The notes beneath the pieces were generated by a model. The model saw only the letters and a program-made list of their open reading frames with translations, was not told where the DNA came from and made no database searches. Both the position numbers and the translations under genes were made by a program. This document shows positions 57,434-64,000 of a stretch of DNA of 64,000 nt, piece by piece (the stretch's first letter is position 1; each line of letters begins with the position of its first letter). The DNA is from Alcaligenes aquatilis. Its GTDB lineage: Bacteria > Pseudomonadota > Gammaproteobacteria > Burkholderiales > Burkholderiaceae_B. The DNA is taken from assembly GCF_003076515.1 (NCBI RefSeq), contig NZ_CP022390.1, positions 2,790,001 through 2,854,000 on the forward strand, read 5' to 3'.

Positions 57434-58072
57434 ATGCAAGATAAATTATATTTGACCAGCCACAGCCTTACCTGCACAGCGGAAATCCTGGAGGGTTATC
57501 ACTCCGAGAATGAACGCTACGCTGTCAGGCTGGATAAAACCTTATTTCACCCTCAAGGTGGTGGTCAGCCCTGTGACAAAGGCACGATAAATGGGAACGA
57601 GGTTCTGCACGTGGCACAAAACCACGATGGCCATGTCCTGCACTACCTGCACAAGTACCTGCCTTTGGGCCCAGTGGAACTACGTATCGACGGCAACCAT
57701 AGACGGGAAAACGCTCGCTTACACACCGCAGGCCACATGATCGGTCATCTGCTGGAGCGCATTGGTTGGCAAGCGGTAAAGGCGCATCATTGGCCGGGTG
57801 AGTCGCGTGTCGTGTTTCGCAGCTCCGCAAATGCCCTGCCCCCACTTCTGGACGATTTATCGAACCACTGTGCCGAACAAATCCAACTGGCCCAAGCTAT
57901 TTTCATCAGTTTCCAGGCTGGCCGACGCCAAGTTGCAATTGGCAATCTGGGTCAATACCCATGTGGCGGCACCCATGTTGAAAACACATCTGAATTGGCT
58001 GGATTGAAAATAATTCGCATCAAAAACAAAAAGGATGAACTTAGCGTTCACTATGAAATGATGACCGAATAA
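57434..58072 (+). CDS. Alanyl-tRNA editing protein (AlaX)
   Basis: The 212-residue trans-editing hydrolase has the zinc site HTAGH (His97, His101) and CGGTH (Cys177, His181), with LFHPQGGGQP. It removes Ser or Gly from mischarged tRNA-Ala. LysR divergence is probably fortuitous. Confidence 0.92.
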   Translation: MQDKLYLTSHSLTCTAEILEGYHSENERYAVRLDKTLFHPQGGGQPCDKGTINGNEVLHVAQNHDGHVLHYLHKYLPLGPVELRIDGNHRRENARLHTAGHMIGHLLERIGWQAVKAHHWPGESRVVFRSSANALPPLLDDLSNHCAEQIQLAQAIFISFQAGRRQVAIGNLGQYPCGGTHVENTSELAGLKIIRIKNKKDELSVHYEMMTE

Positions 58073-58467
58073 ACAATAAAAACCAGGATAGTTGATTAGC
58101 ACCGTCTATCAATGGGAAAAGACAAGAGCCTTTTAAAAACACCAAGAACATGAGGGATGTATTGAGAGGCTGAACGATTACAGATTGGACATATGCAGTC
58201 CCTGCAAATAGCGAACGTCTGGCTACCCGACGTTCCCGCTGCATTGATGCGTCCACCTCACAAAAGCTGGGCGACGCTATCCTCGGTCAAAACGCCCTCG
58301 ATCACTACCCGCCCAGCAGCCCGCAAGGGCAACGTAACAATGGCCAAGCCGGAAGGGAGAGCTGCAGAGCATCTCGTCACCCCAAGCAAGGGCAACTTGC
58401 GCCTGAGCCCGTCTTGCCTTGTGGGATATCGCAGACCTGCCATGCCGCTGATTTTTTGGAGTGAATA
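58073..58467. other. Intergenic region before LysE exporter
   Basis: This 395-bp stretch has no gene I can support. A minus-strand frame (58258 upstream) ends in a protein-like tail (LPLRAAGRVVIEGVLTEDSVAQLL) but enters the LysE gene antisense. A + frame from 58193 is Pro/Arg-rich. Possibly a decayed gene. Confidence 0.4.
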
Positions 58468-59127
58468 GTGTTGCAAACCTATTGGCCAGAGTTCACTACT
58501 CTGGCGTTGATTCATTTTTTGGCCGTTATTGCCCCTGGGCCTGACTTTGCGGTCACCATCCGCCAAAGTGTGCGGCTGGGCCGCCAGGCCGGCATTGCCA
58601 CCGCTATTGGCATCGGGGCGGGAATCTCCGTGCATGTGATCTACACCTTGTTGGGCGTAGGCGCTTTACTGCACTCCACCCCCTGGCTGATGAGCGTGGC
58701 CGAAATCTTGGGCGGCGCTTACCTGCTGTACATAGGCTGGGGATTTTTACGACAGGCCAATTCTCCCATGGAGGTAAGCCTAACCGAGTCCAGCAATGGC
58801 GAACCCGCTGCCGTCAGCGTGCGTCAGTCTCTGGCGCTGGGCTTTATGACCAATGCCACCAACCCCAAAGCCACCCTGTTCTTTCTGGCAGTATTTACAT
58901 CAATAGTCAGTGCCAGCACCCCGCTCAGCACCCAAATGCTCTACGGCGTCTGGATGTGCCTGGTCAATGCGGGCTGGTTTATTGTCGTTAGTCTGATCTT
59001 CACCAATCCTCGCGTGCGCCAGCGTTTCTTACGCATGGGAACCTGGTTTGAACGGATAACAGGCGTCTTGCTACTTGGTTTTTCACTGCGCCTGCTGGTG
59101 CATGCCGGGCAGCGTCTTTTGATCTGA
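58468..59127 (+). CDS. LysE/RhtB family amino-acid exporter
   Basis: The 219-residue translocator has six hydrophobic segments and the RhtB block HFLAVIAPGPDFAVTIRQSVRLGRQAGIATAIGIGAGISVHVIY plus LGFMTNATNPKATLFFLAVF. It starts at GTG 58468 after GGAG. Exports an amino acid or homoserine lactone-like compound. Confidence 0.9.
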   Translation: MLQTYWPEFTTLALIHFLAVIAPGPDFAVTIRQSVRLGRQAGIATAIGIGAGISVHVIYTLLGVGALLHSTPWLMSVAEILGGAYLLYIGWGFLRQANSPMEVSLTESSNGEPAAVSVRQSLALGFMTNATNPKATLFFLAVFTSIVSASTPLSTQMLYGVWMCLVNAGWFIVVSLIFTNPRVRQRFLRMGTWFERITGVLLLGFSLRLLVHAGQRLLI

Positions 59128-59225
59128 GCAGACAAAAGCCGAACAGTGTCAAAGATCGCAGCTCACCTTTGCACTCTGGCCTGCATAAGCGATAAATAGC
59201 AGCAAGCATGATTGCTCTAGCGCCA

Positions 59226-59267
59226 TAAAAAAATCGCCCCGCCTTGTGAAAAGGCGGGGCGATTTTT
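59226..59267. terminator. Bidirectional terminator between LysE and symporter operon
   Basis: AAAAATCGCCCCGCCTT pairs with AAGGCGGGGCGATTTTT around a 4-nt loop. Confidence 0.92.
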
Positions 59268-59269
59268 CA

Positions 59270-59392
59270 TTAGACCATGGATTGGCCCGTCTTACGGGCT
59301 CTGCGCCAATCCCGGATCAGGTTGCCAACCAGCAAGACTAAAATGATGGCCGACATGACAGGCCAGATCATAAAGTAAATCGTCATCAACAT
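59270..59392 (-). CDS. Putative transporter small subunit (40 aa)
   Basis: The 40-residue peptide has MTIYFMIWPVMSAIILVLL, one membrane segment, and a basic tail IRDWRRARKTG. AAGGAG precedes the ATG. Its size, sequence and place directly after a sodium:solute symporter gene match the 'putative transporter small subunit' family. It is probably a symporter accessory peptide. Confidence 0.75.
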   Translation of the reverse strand: MLMTIYFMIWPVMSAIILVLLVGNLIRDWRRARKTGQSMV

Positions 59393-59424
59393 AAGATTCT
59401 CCTTTGCTTTTTTCTATCGTGAGT

Positions 59425-61122
59425 TCAAGCGCGGGCCGAAACCGGCTCACCTTTCACTTCACGCTGTTTCTTGCCCGGTACGGGAGTCTCGTCATAGTGA
59501 AAAGACTGCACGCGCTCGGCCAGGACGGAAAAATCAAAACGTTCCTGACTACGCAAACTGATGGCTACACAAACCACAGCGCTAACGCCGTAAGCCGTCA
59601 AGGACCCCAACAAAACAATGTACTCACGCAGAAAACCAATGAAGTTGGGAAGCAAGATAGCGGTCGCAATCACACCAATCGCAATGGCAATACGGCTGCG
59701 GAAAAACGCAAAGGTCATCAAACCAGCAACAACACCACCGCCAATCGATGCAGTCACTTCGTAGAACAAGGCCACCACACCCTCGATGGGAATCAGCTCA
59801 AAGCGGACGATCGTAAACAGCACAACAGCGCACAACACCGACCAAGTAAACGCTTTGTTGGTAACACGATCCCAGTAAAAACTGACGATGACCGGGAACA
59901 CAATCGCGCCCCACAAGGCACCGACAAACACCAGCATCACCAGAATATCCAGACGCAAACTGGCGAAGATCACCCCCACCATCGTGGCAACGACCATCGT
60001 GACACGGCCCCACCACAGCATACGAGCAGGTTGTGGGCGGCCACGAGCAATGTTCTTGGCGTAAATATCCGTCATCACGATCGCTGACAAGGCGGCCAAG
60101 TCCGAGTCCGCAGTGGAAGACAAGGAGCCCACCACCAGCACGAAAAACAAGGCAATACCAACGGGTGGCAGATACGTAGACGCCATCTGCGGGATGATGT
60201 TGTTCATATTGCCATTCACGGGCTGCAAGCCGGTGAACAAAGCCAGCAGACCCAACATGCCCAAACCAATGACAACGGCACCGTAACCAATGGTGGCCGT
60301 CAGGAAAGTGGGCTTGATCAGATCCTCTCGCACTGCAAACAGGCGTTGGGCAATCGTCTGGTTACCAATCGCGTAAGCCAGTACCGCCACAAAGTACGGC
60401 GCACCTTGCTCCAAAATGGCCTTGGTCGAATAGAAGTTGGCTTGTTCGGAATCCAGACGCCACCAATTGGCCTGAATCATCTCTGTGCCACCAGCGTTAA
60501 AGAAGATCAGCGGAATAATGACGACGGCTGACAAAATCATGGCAACCAGTTGAGCAAAGTCCGTCATCACCGAGGCGCGAAAACCTGACCACAAGGTGTA
60601 GGACAGCACTCCCAGACCCGCAATCAGCACACCTTGAATAAATGTCAGAGGGCTAAGGACCGAGACCAACGCACCTGCGGCGGTGAAGTTCACCATCAGG
60701 CTGATGCTACTGCCCACCACGTTGGAAATCGCCATAATCATCTGACTGGACGAGCCGTGCCGTGCGTGCAGCACCTCGGCCAGCGTATGTGCCTGCGGGG
60801 CCAGTTGGCGAAAACGTCGCCCAAAGGGGTAGATGAACAGAATCATCAAAGCACCCCATAGCCCGTAATGTAGAGGGCCTGATAGCCCATATTTAAAACC
60901 CGAGGTCGCGCTGGCATAAAAGGACGCGGCCCATATCCAGGTGGCAATCATGCTGGCCGCTGCAAGGCCAAAACCCACTGCACTGTTGGATACCATGTAT
61001 CCATCCACGTTTTCTTTCTTTTGGCCAATCACGAGCGACATCAGAAATGTCGCACCATAAAAGCCAACCAGCAACAATATGGCCGTTGTGGTTGAAAGCG
61101 TAAAAAACTCCGCCTCTTGCAT
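59425..61122 (-). CDS. Sodium:solute symporter family protein
   Basis: The 565-residue SSS-family symporter has about 13 hydrophobic segments. Blocks: GYMVSNSAVGFGLAAASMIATWIWAASFYASA, YGLSGPLHYGLWGALMILFIYPFGRRFR, GSLSSTADSDLAALSAIVMTDIY (Na+ site Ser/Ser). The C-terminal cytoplasmic tail is short. Substrate unknown. Followed by the small subunit. Confidence 0.9.
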   Translation of the reverse strand: MQEAEFFTLSTTTAILLLVGFYGATFLMSLVIGQKKENVDGYMVSNSAVGFGLAAASMIATWIWAASFYASATSGFKYGLSGPLHYGLWGALMILFIYPFGRRFRQLAPQAHTLAEVLHARHGSSSQMIMAISNVVGSSISLMVNFTAAGALVSVLSPLTFIQGVLIAGLGVLSYTLWSGFRASVMTDFAQLVAMILSAVVIIPLIFFNAGGTEMIQANWWRLDSEQANFYSTKAILEQGAPYFVAVLAYAIGNQTIAQRLFAVREDLIKPTFLTATIGYGAVVIGLGMLGLLALFTGLQPVNGNMNNIIPQMASTYLPPVGIALFFVLVVGSLSSTADSDLAALSAIVMTDIYAKNIARGRPQPARMLWWGRVTMVVATMVGVIFASLRLDILVMLVFVGALWGAIVFPVIVSFYWDRVTNKAFTWSVLCAVVLFTIVRFELIPIEGVVALFYEVTASIGGGVVAGLMTFAFFRSRIAIAIGVIATAILLPNFIGFLREYIVLLGSLTAYGVSAVVCVAISLRSQERFDFSVLAERVQSFHYDETPVPGKKQREVKGEPVSARA

Positions 61123-61632
61123 GTCTTTCCCTTTCTCTTCTGCGCGATGGCTGCTTGCAAAACAGCTCTCACTCGCATGCGTGCCGATTCCGCAGTAACG
61201 CGCTGGGCGGCACCGATCCCAAGATCAGAACCGAAACACCTGAACCGAACGCGCGCACACGCGCCTTCGCCCTTGACCAGAGCCAAAGCGAAAAAAGCAA
61301 GACACAGCGCAAAGTGCCTCACATTACGGCAAGTCTGCGGGCCTTACAGCAAATAAACATGGCCAGAGACAAGCCGCTCTGTTGCAGGCCGAAGTCGTGT
61401 GAGACCGTCGGCTGGTTGTTCCGCGACCCAAGGGTCGGGCAAGGTGTTTCGGGCTAAAGCCGGGTTGTTGTGCAACAACCTGTTGAAGAACGGACCGCCA
61501 TTTTTTTATGCAATTTTGTCGCACCTGAACGGCCTGTTCGAGAAGCTGATTCAATGAACCAGAGCGACCAATTATACATATTTAAAATTTTAGGGTCTAT
61601 ATCATGCTGTTTCAGCATCGAAAAAGAGGATT
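61123..61632. promoter_or_regulatory. Intergenic region with perfect inverted repeat
   Basis: No gene is supportable in these 510 bp. GTTGTTG-TG-CAACAAC, a perfect 7+2+7 inverted repeat, lies at 61464-61479, and GACCC-AA-GGGTC at about 61424-61436. Either may be an operator for the symporter gene, or, less likely, RNA hairpins past the regulator gene at 61633. Confidence 0.4.
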
Positions 61633-62445
61633 TCAGGCCTTTTCAATACACTCGTAGACCTCATCAGTACTCAAACTGGCACGTGCCAGTTCTTGGCAGG
61701 CAGCAGGCACTTTGCCTACAAAAGCGTAGCCCTCCCCTCGCACCGAGCGTATGGGCAGTTCCTCTCCGATCGCCGTTATTTTACGTTTCAAGCGACTGAT
61801 CAAAACGTCCACAGAACGGGCAGTCGACTCCCGCCCTTCTTCCGGAGGAAACAAACGATCACGCTCTACGGTTTGCGGACTGACCGCAAAGAGAACCTGC
61901 ACAATACGTCGCTCACCGCGCGTCAACAGGACCGAGTGACCGCGTGGCGTGAGCAAAGTCCAACCGTTCTCCATCAAGTCCCATCGTTGCAGATCCGGCT
62001 CCAACTCAGTTCTCTGAGGCAACAGCCCCGCACTGACGGGTTCTGCCAAATCAGTTCGCAAACTTTGCTGCAAGGCATAGCCGCGACGCCGCAAGGCCTG
62101 CACGCAAGCCACCACTTCCACCGGCAAAGCATCCTGGTCAAAGCAGGCATCAGCCCCAGCAAGCAACAAATGTCCTCGTTCCAGGCCAGCCATCTTGTCG
62201 CGCCGCACAACAAGGACACCTGCAGCAGGAAATTCCATGCGTAAACGATTGATATGCCAAAAAATCTTCTCTGCCTGACACACGAGAGCAAATACCATCT
62301 CCGCCCCGATTGAATGCGCTAAGGACAGGCATTGCTCTATCGTCTCTACCGTCTTTACCTTGACGCCCCACTGCTCCGACTCCAAGGCGATCTGCTGCAG
62401 ACTGGCCTTGTCGTTATGTAACAGAAACATTCGTTCTACCGTCAT
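61633..62445 (-). CDS. Winged-helix response-regulator-like protein with pseudo-receiver
   Basis: The 270-residue protein has an OmpR-type winged helix at the C-terminus (RGERRIVQVLFAVSP..SVDVLISRLKRKITAIGEELPIRSVRGEGYAFVG) and a degenerate N-terminal receiver. The canonical phospho-Asp position (~55) reads AEMVFALVC. It is unlikely to be phosphorylated, so signals by another route. No histidine kinase nearby. It is oriented toward the symporter gene. Confidence 0.82.
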   Translation of the reverse strand: MTVERMFLLHNDKASLQQIALESEQWGVKVKTVETIEQCLSLAHSIGAEMVFALVCQAEKIFWHINRLRMEFPAAGVLVVRRDKMAGLERGHLLLAGADACFDQDALPVEVVACVQALRRRGYALQQSLRTDLAEPVSAGLLPQRTELEPDLQRWDLMENGWTLLTPRGHSVLLTRGERRIVQVLFAVSPQTVERDRLFPPEEGRESTARSVDVLISRLKRKITAIGEELPIRSVRGEGYAFVGKVPAACQELARASLSTDEVYECIEKA

Positions 62446-62456
62446 AGTCCTTACCC

Positions 62457-62783
62457 TTATGGGTCCACACTAGGCAATTGATGTTTTTTACCCCTGGACT
62501 GGCCGGCAAATTCGCCACTGGCTGCCTTGACCAGGAACGCGGCTATCAAGGAATCCATGTTGGGATCAGGACTCAGAGTCTCAGGAACCGTCCCGCCCAT
62601 TTGTTTTAGAGTAGTCTTGCGGACCGCAGCCAAAGAAACAGTCTCGCCAGAAATCAGATGAAAAAGGAGGTGCGGTGCCGCAAAGGCACGCCCTGCACCC
62701 ATTCCAGCACAAGCCTGGCTGTCGCCAACGCCGCCGCAGCGGTATGTAGCACGCGTCTTGGGGTTTTCCGTAACTGCCATCAA
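62457..62783 (-). CDS. Hypothetical protein
   Basis: This 108-codon frame contains HLISGETVSLAAVRKTTLKQMGGTVPETLSPDPNMDSLIAAFLVKAA. It lies 11 bp upstream of the winged-helix regulator on the same strand. It reads as a possible small protein, but I recognise no family; an overlapping frame (62581-62805) is poorer. Low confidence. Confidence 0.35.
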   Translation of the reverse strand: MMAVTENPKTRATYRCGGVGDSQACAGMGAGRAFAAPHLLFHLISGETVSLAAVRKTTLKQMGGTVPETLSPDPNMDSLIAAFLVKAASGEFAGQSRGKKHQLPSVDP

Positions 62784-63097
62784 TGTTGTCGTTTTCTCGT
62801 TTCAAACCAACTTATAGATGCTGTTCACAATCTGTTCGCTTACAAAAAAAGTAGCCAAAATTTTTTCTGACCCTCTTGTATTGCACTGACATAACCAAGT
62901 TTTCGGGTGCAATACCCCCTCGCCTCGTCACGACGATAATTTGAATGTTTTCTCAAGAACCCTTTACCGAAATTTCATCCCTATTCGGTTTTTTTTATTT
63001 TCTTACCATTTTTTTATAATGGCTTTTGAATTCTTACAGAACCTGTTTGAATCACTGCAAAAAAACACCTTAATAAACCGTTTATTTCATTTTTGTT
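62784..63097. other. AT-rich intergenic region
   Basis: This 314-bp stretch is markedly AT-rich with T-tracts (62985-63020). No gene seen; it probably carries the promoter of the genes at 62783-61633 and the 3' end of the AraC-type gene. Confidence 0.4.
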
Positions 63098-63877
63098 TTA
63101 AATATTAGGATTTTTGTGCTGTCGGTAAACCGAGGGAGACAGGCCGCTGTATCGACGAAATGCGGTGGAAAAATTGGCCGGATTTAGATAGCCAGACTCG
63201 GCCGCCACGTTAGTGATGGCCATATCGGTTTGCCTGAGCAAATGCATGGCATAACGCATGCGGCTGGAATACACAAAATCGCGCACCGTTAAACCACCAC
63301 TCTCTTTAAAGAGCTCGTTCAAGCGGCGAGCGGTCGTCCCGAACCTCTCCGCCAGACTATCGACCGTCAAATAATCCGACAGATTGTCCCGCACGTGCTG
63401 CTGTACTGCATCGACCAGACAATGCTGAGCGGATGAACTAGAAAGACCCTTCCACCCCTTGTTAGCGCTGCTTTCTTCCCTACTTCCTTCCATCTCCCTC
63501 AGGCCCAGATGCAGGCGAATACGCTCGATCACTAATTGCACATGGGTTTGGTACGCAATGAAATCGCGAGCGCCGCTACGTAAAGCCATGAGCTGACTAT
63601 CCGCGCATAAAACCGCTGACAGGAACACCACCGGAATAGAAGCGGTTTGGGGATTGGCACGCAACATCCGCATAAAAGTGTCGCCCCGCAAACCAGGCAA
63701 GTGGTATTCACTCAACACACAATCAGGCTGCAAGGATTGGCAACGCGCCAAGCCCTGCTGTGCATCCAGCGCAAAACTAATCCGAGCAAAACTAGTGCGT
63801 AACAAAGCCAGTAAATCGGCTATGCCGGCAGGTTCTGGAGCAATAAGCAAAATATGAGCTTCAGACGAGACATGCAT
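63098..63877 (-). CDS. AraC family regulator with phosphomimetic receiver
   Basis: The 259-residue protein has an N-terminal receiver-like domain in which the phosphoacceptor is Glu57 (PDCVLSEYHLPG) and the conserved Lys is replaced (DFIAYQTH), then an AraC HTH pair (LTVDSLAERFGTTARRLNELFKE, AITNVAAESGYLNPANFSTAFRRYSGLSPSVYRQ). I chose ATG 63877 (AGGTGG upstream); the frame also opens with TTG at 63883. Glu at this site can mimic phosphorylation. Partner and targets unknown. Confidence 0.85.
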   Translation of the reverse strand: MHVSSEAHILLIAPEPAGIADLLALLRTSFARISFALDAQQGLARCQSLQPDCVLSEYHLPGLRGDTFMRMLRANPQTASIPVVFLSAVLCADSQLMALRSGARDFIAYQTHVQLVIERIRLHLGLREMEGSREESSANKGWKGLSSSSAQHCLVDAVQQHVRDNLSDYLTVDSLAERFGTTARRLNELFKESGGLTVRDFVYSSRMRYAMHLLRQTDMAITNVAAESGYLNPANFSTAFRRYSGLSPSVYRQHKNPNI

Positions 63878-64000
63878 AAGCAATCCACCTATGGGGACAA
63901 ATAAGTTTGTTTTGTTCCAATCCGACGCTAATTCTAATAATTAAAAACACTTCCAAATAATTCGCTTATTTCCCTGGCCTTTATATTTCTATTTATTTCC

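Noticed and set aside
58193..58635. Two overlapping frames (+ 91 codons; - 125 codons) before the LysE gene
   Set aside because: The + frame is Pro/Arg-rich without a ribosome site; the minus frame ends in protein-like residues but runs antisense through the exporter start. Neither is supportable.

Overview
The window looks like chromosome of a betaproteobacterium of the Alcaligenaceae (Alcaligenes/Bordetella-like). The housekeeping blocks support this: metK diverging from two LpxL-type acyltransferases, then dapF-DUF484-xerC; ahcY-holin-metF behind an SAH riboswitch; hslVU; a single-cysteine DksA; and Bug and TRAP solute-binding proteins. The placement rests on gene content and protein sequence read by eye, not on a database search.

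Region 1 (1-8370) is accessory and visibly AT-richer. It opens with the 3' end of a DUF2075 helicase fused to a LexA-like S24 domain and a DUF4236 gene. A 5.9 kb island follows, bounded by tRNA-Leu(CAA) at 8285-8369 and a direct repeat of part of that tRNA at 2394-2416. The island carries a SIR2-HerA antiphage pair, an HNH - unknown - minimal nucleotidyltransferase cassette, an orphan VbhA-type (FicA) antitoxin and a decayed transposase. No integrase remains.

Region 2 (8.6-21.5 kb) is catabolic and transport. It has an AI-2E-type permease; a cupin/Bug/CoA-transferase/acyl-CoA dehydrogenase operon with an IclR regulator; nadE; and a GntR regulator divergent from a cupin/TRAP/amidase operon. 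The GntR gene and the cupin gene share a bipartite 29-bp upstream motif, probably the operator.

Region 3 (21.5-42.6 kb) is core metabolism and envelope: ilvD, ppc, a TauE permease, methyltransferases, cca, slt, fau, metF-holin-ahcY, metK, two lipid A acyltransferase genes, dapF, DUF484 and xerC.

Region 4 (42.6-51.1 kb) is zinc homeostasis and stress. A small membrane ORF plus znuCBA diverges from zur across a clear Zur box. A ZigA-type metallochaperone, dksA and hslVU (with a sigma-32-like promoter) follow, then a CusF-like protein. ZnuA carries a long His-Asp run encoded by a hexanucleotide microsatellite.

Region 5 (51-64 kb) is mixed: a GNAT enzyme, cobalamin adenosyltransferase, an RpiR-controlled C45 acyltransferase/aminotransferase module, a CMD protein, LysR, AlaX, a LysE exporter, a sodium:solute symporter with a 40-residue companion peptide, and two regulators whose receiver domains lack the normal phosphoacceptor aspartate.
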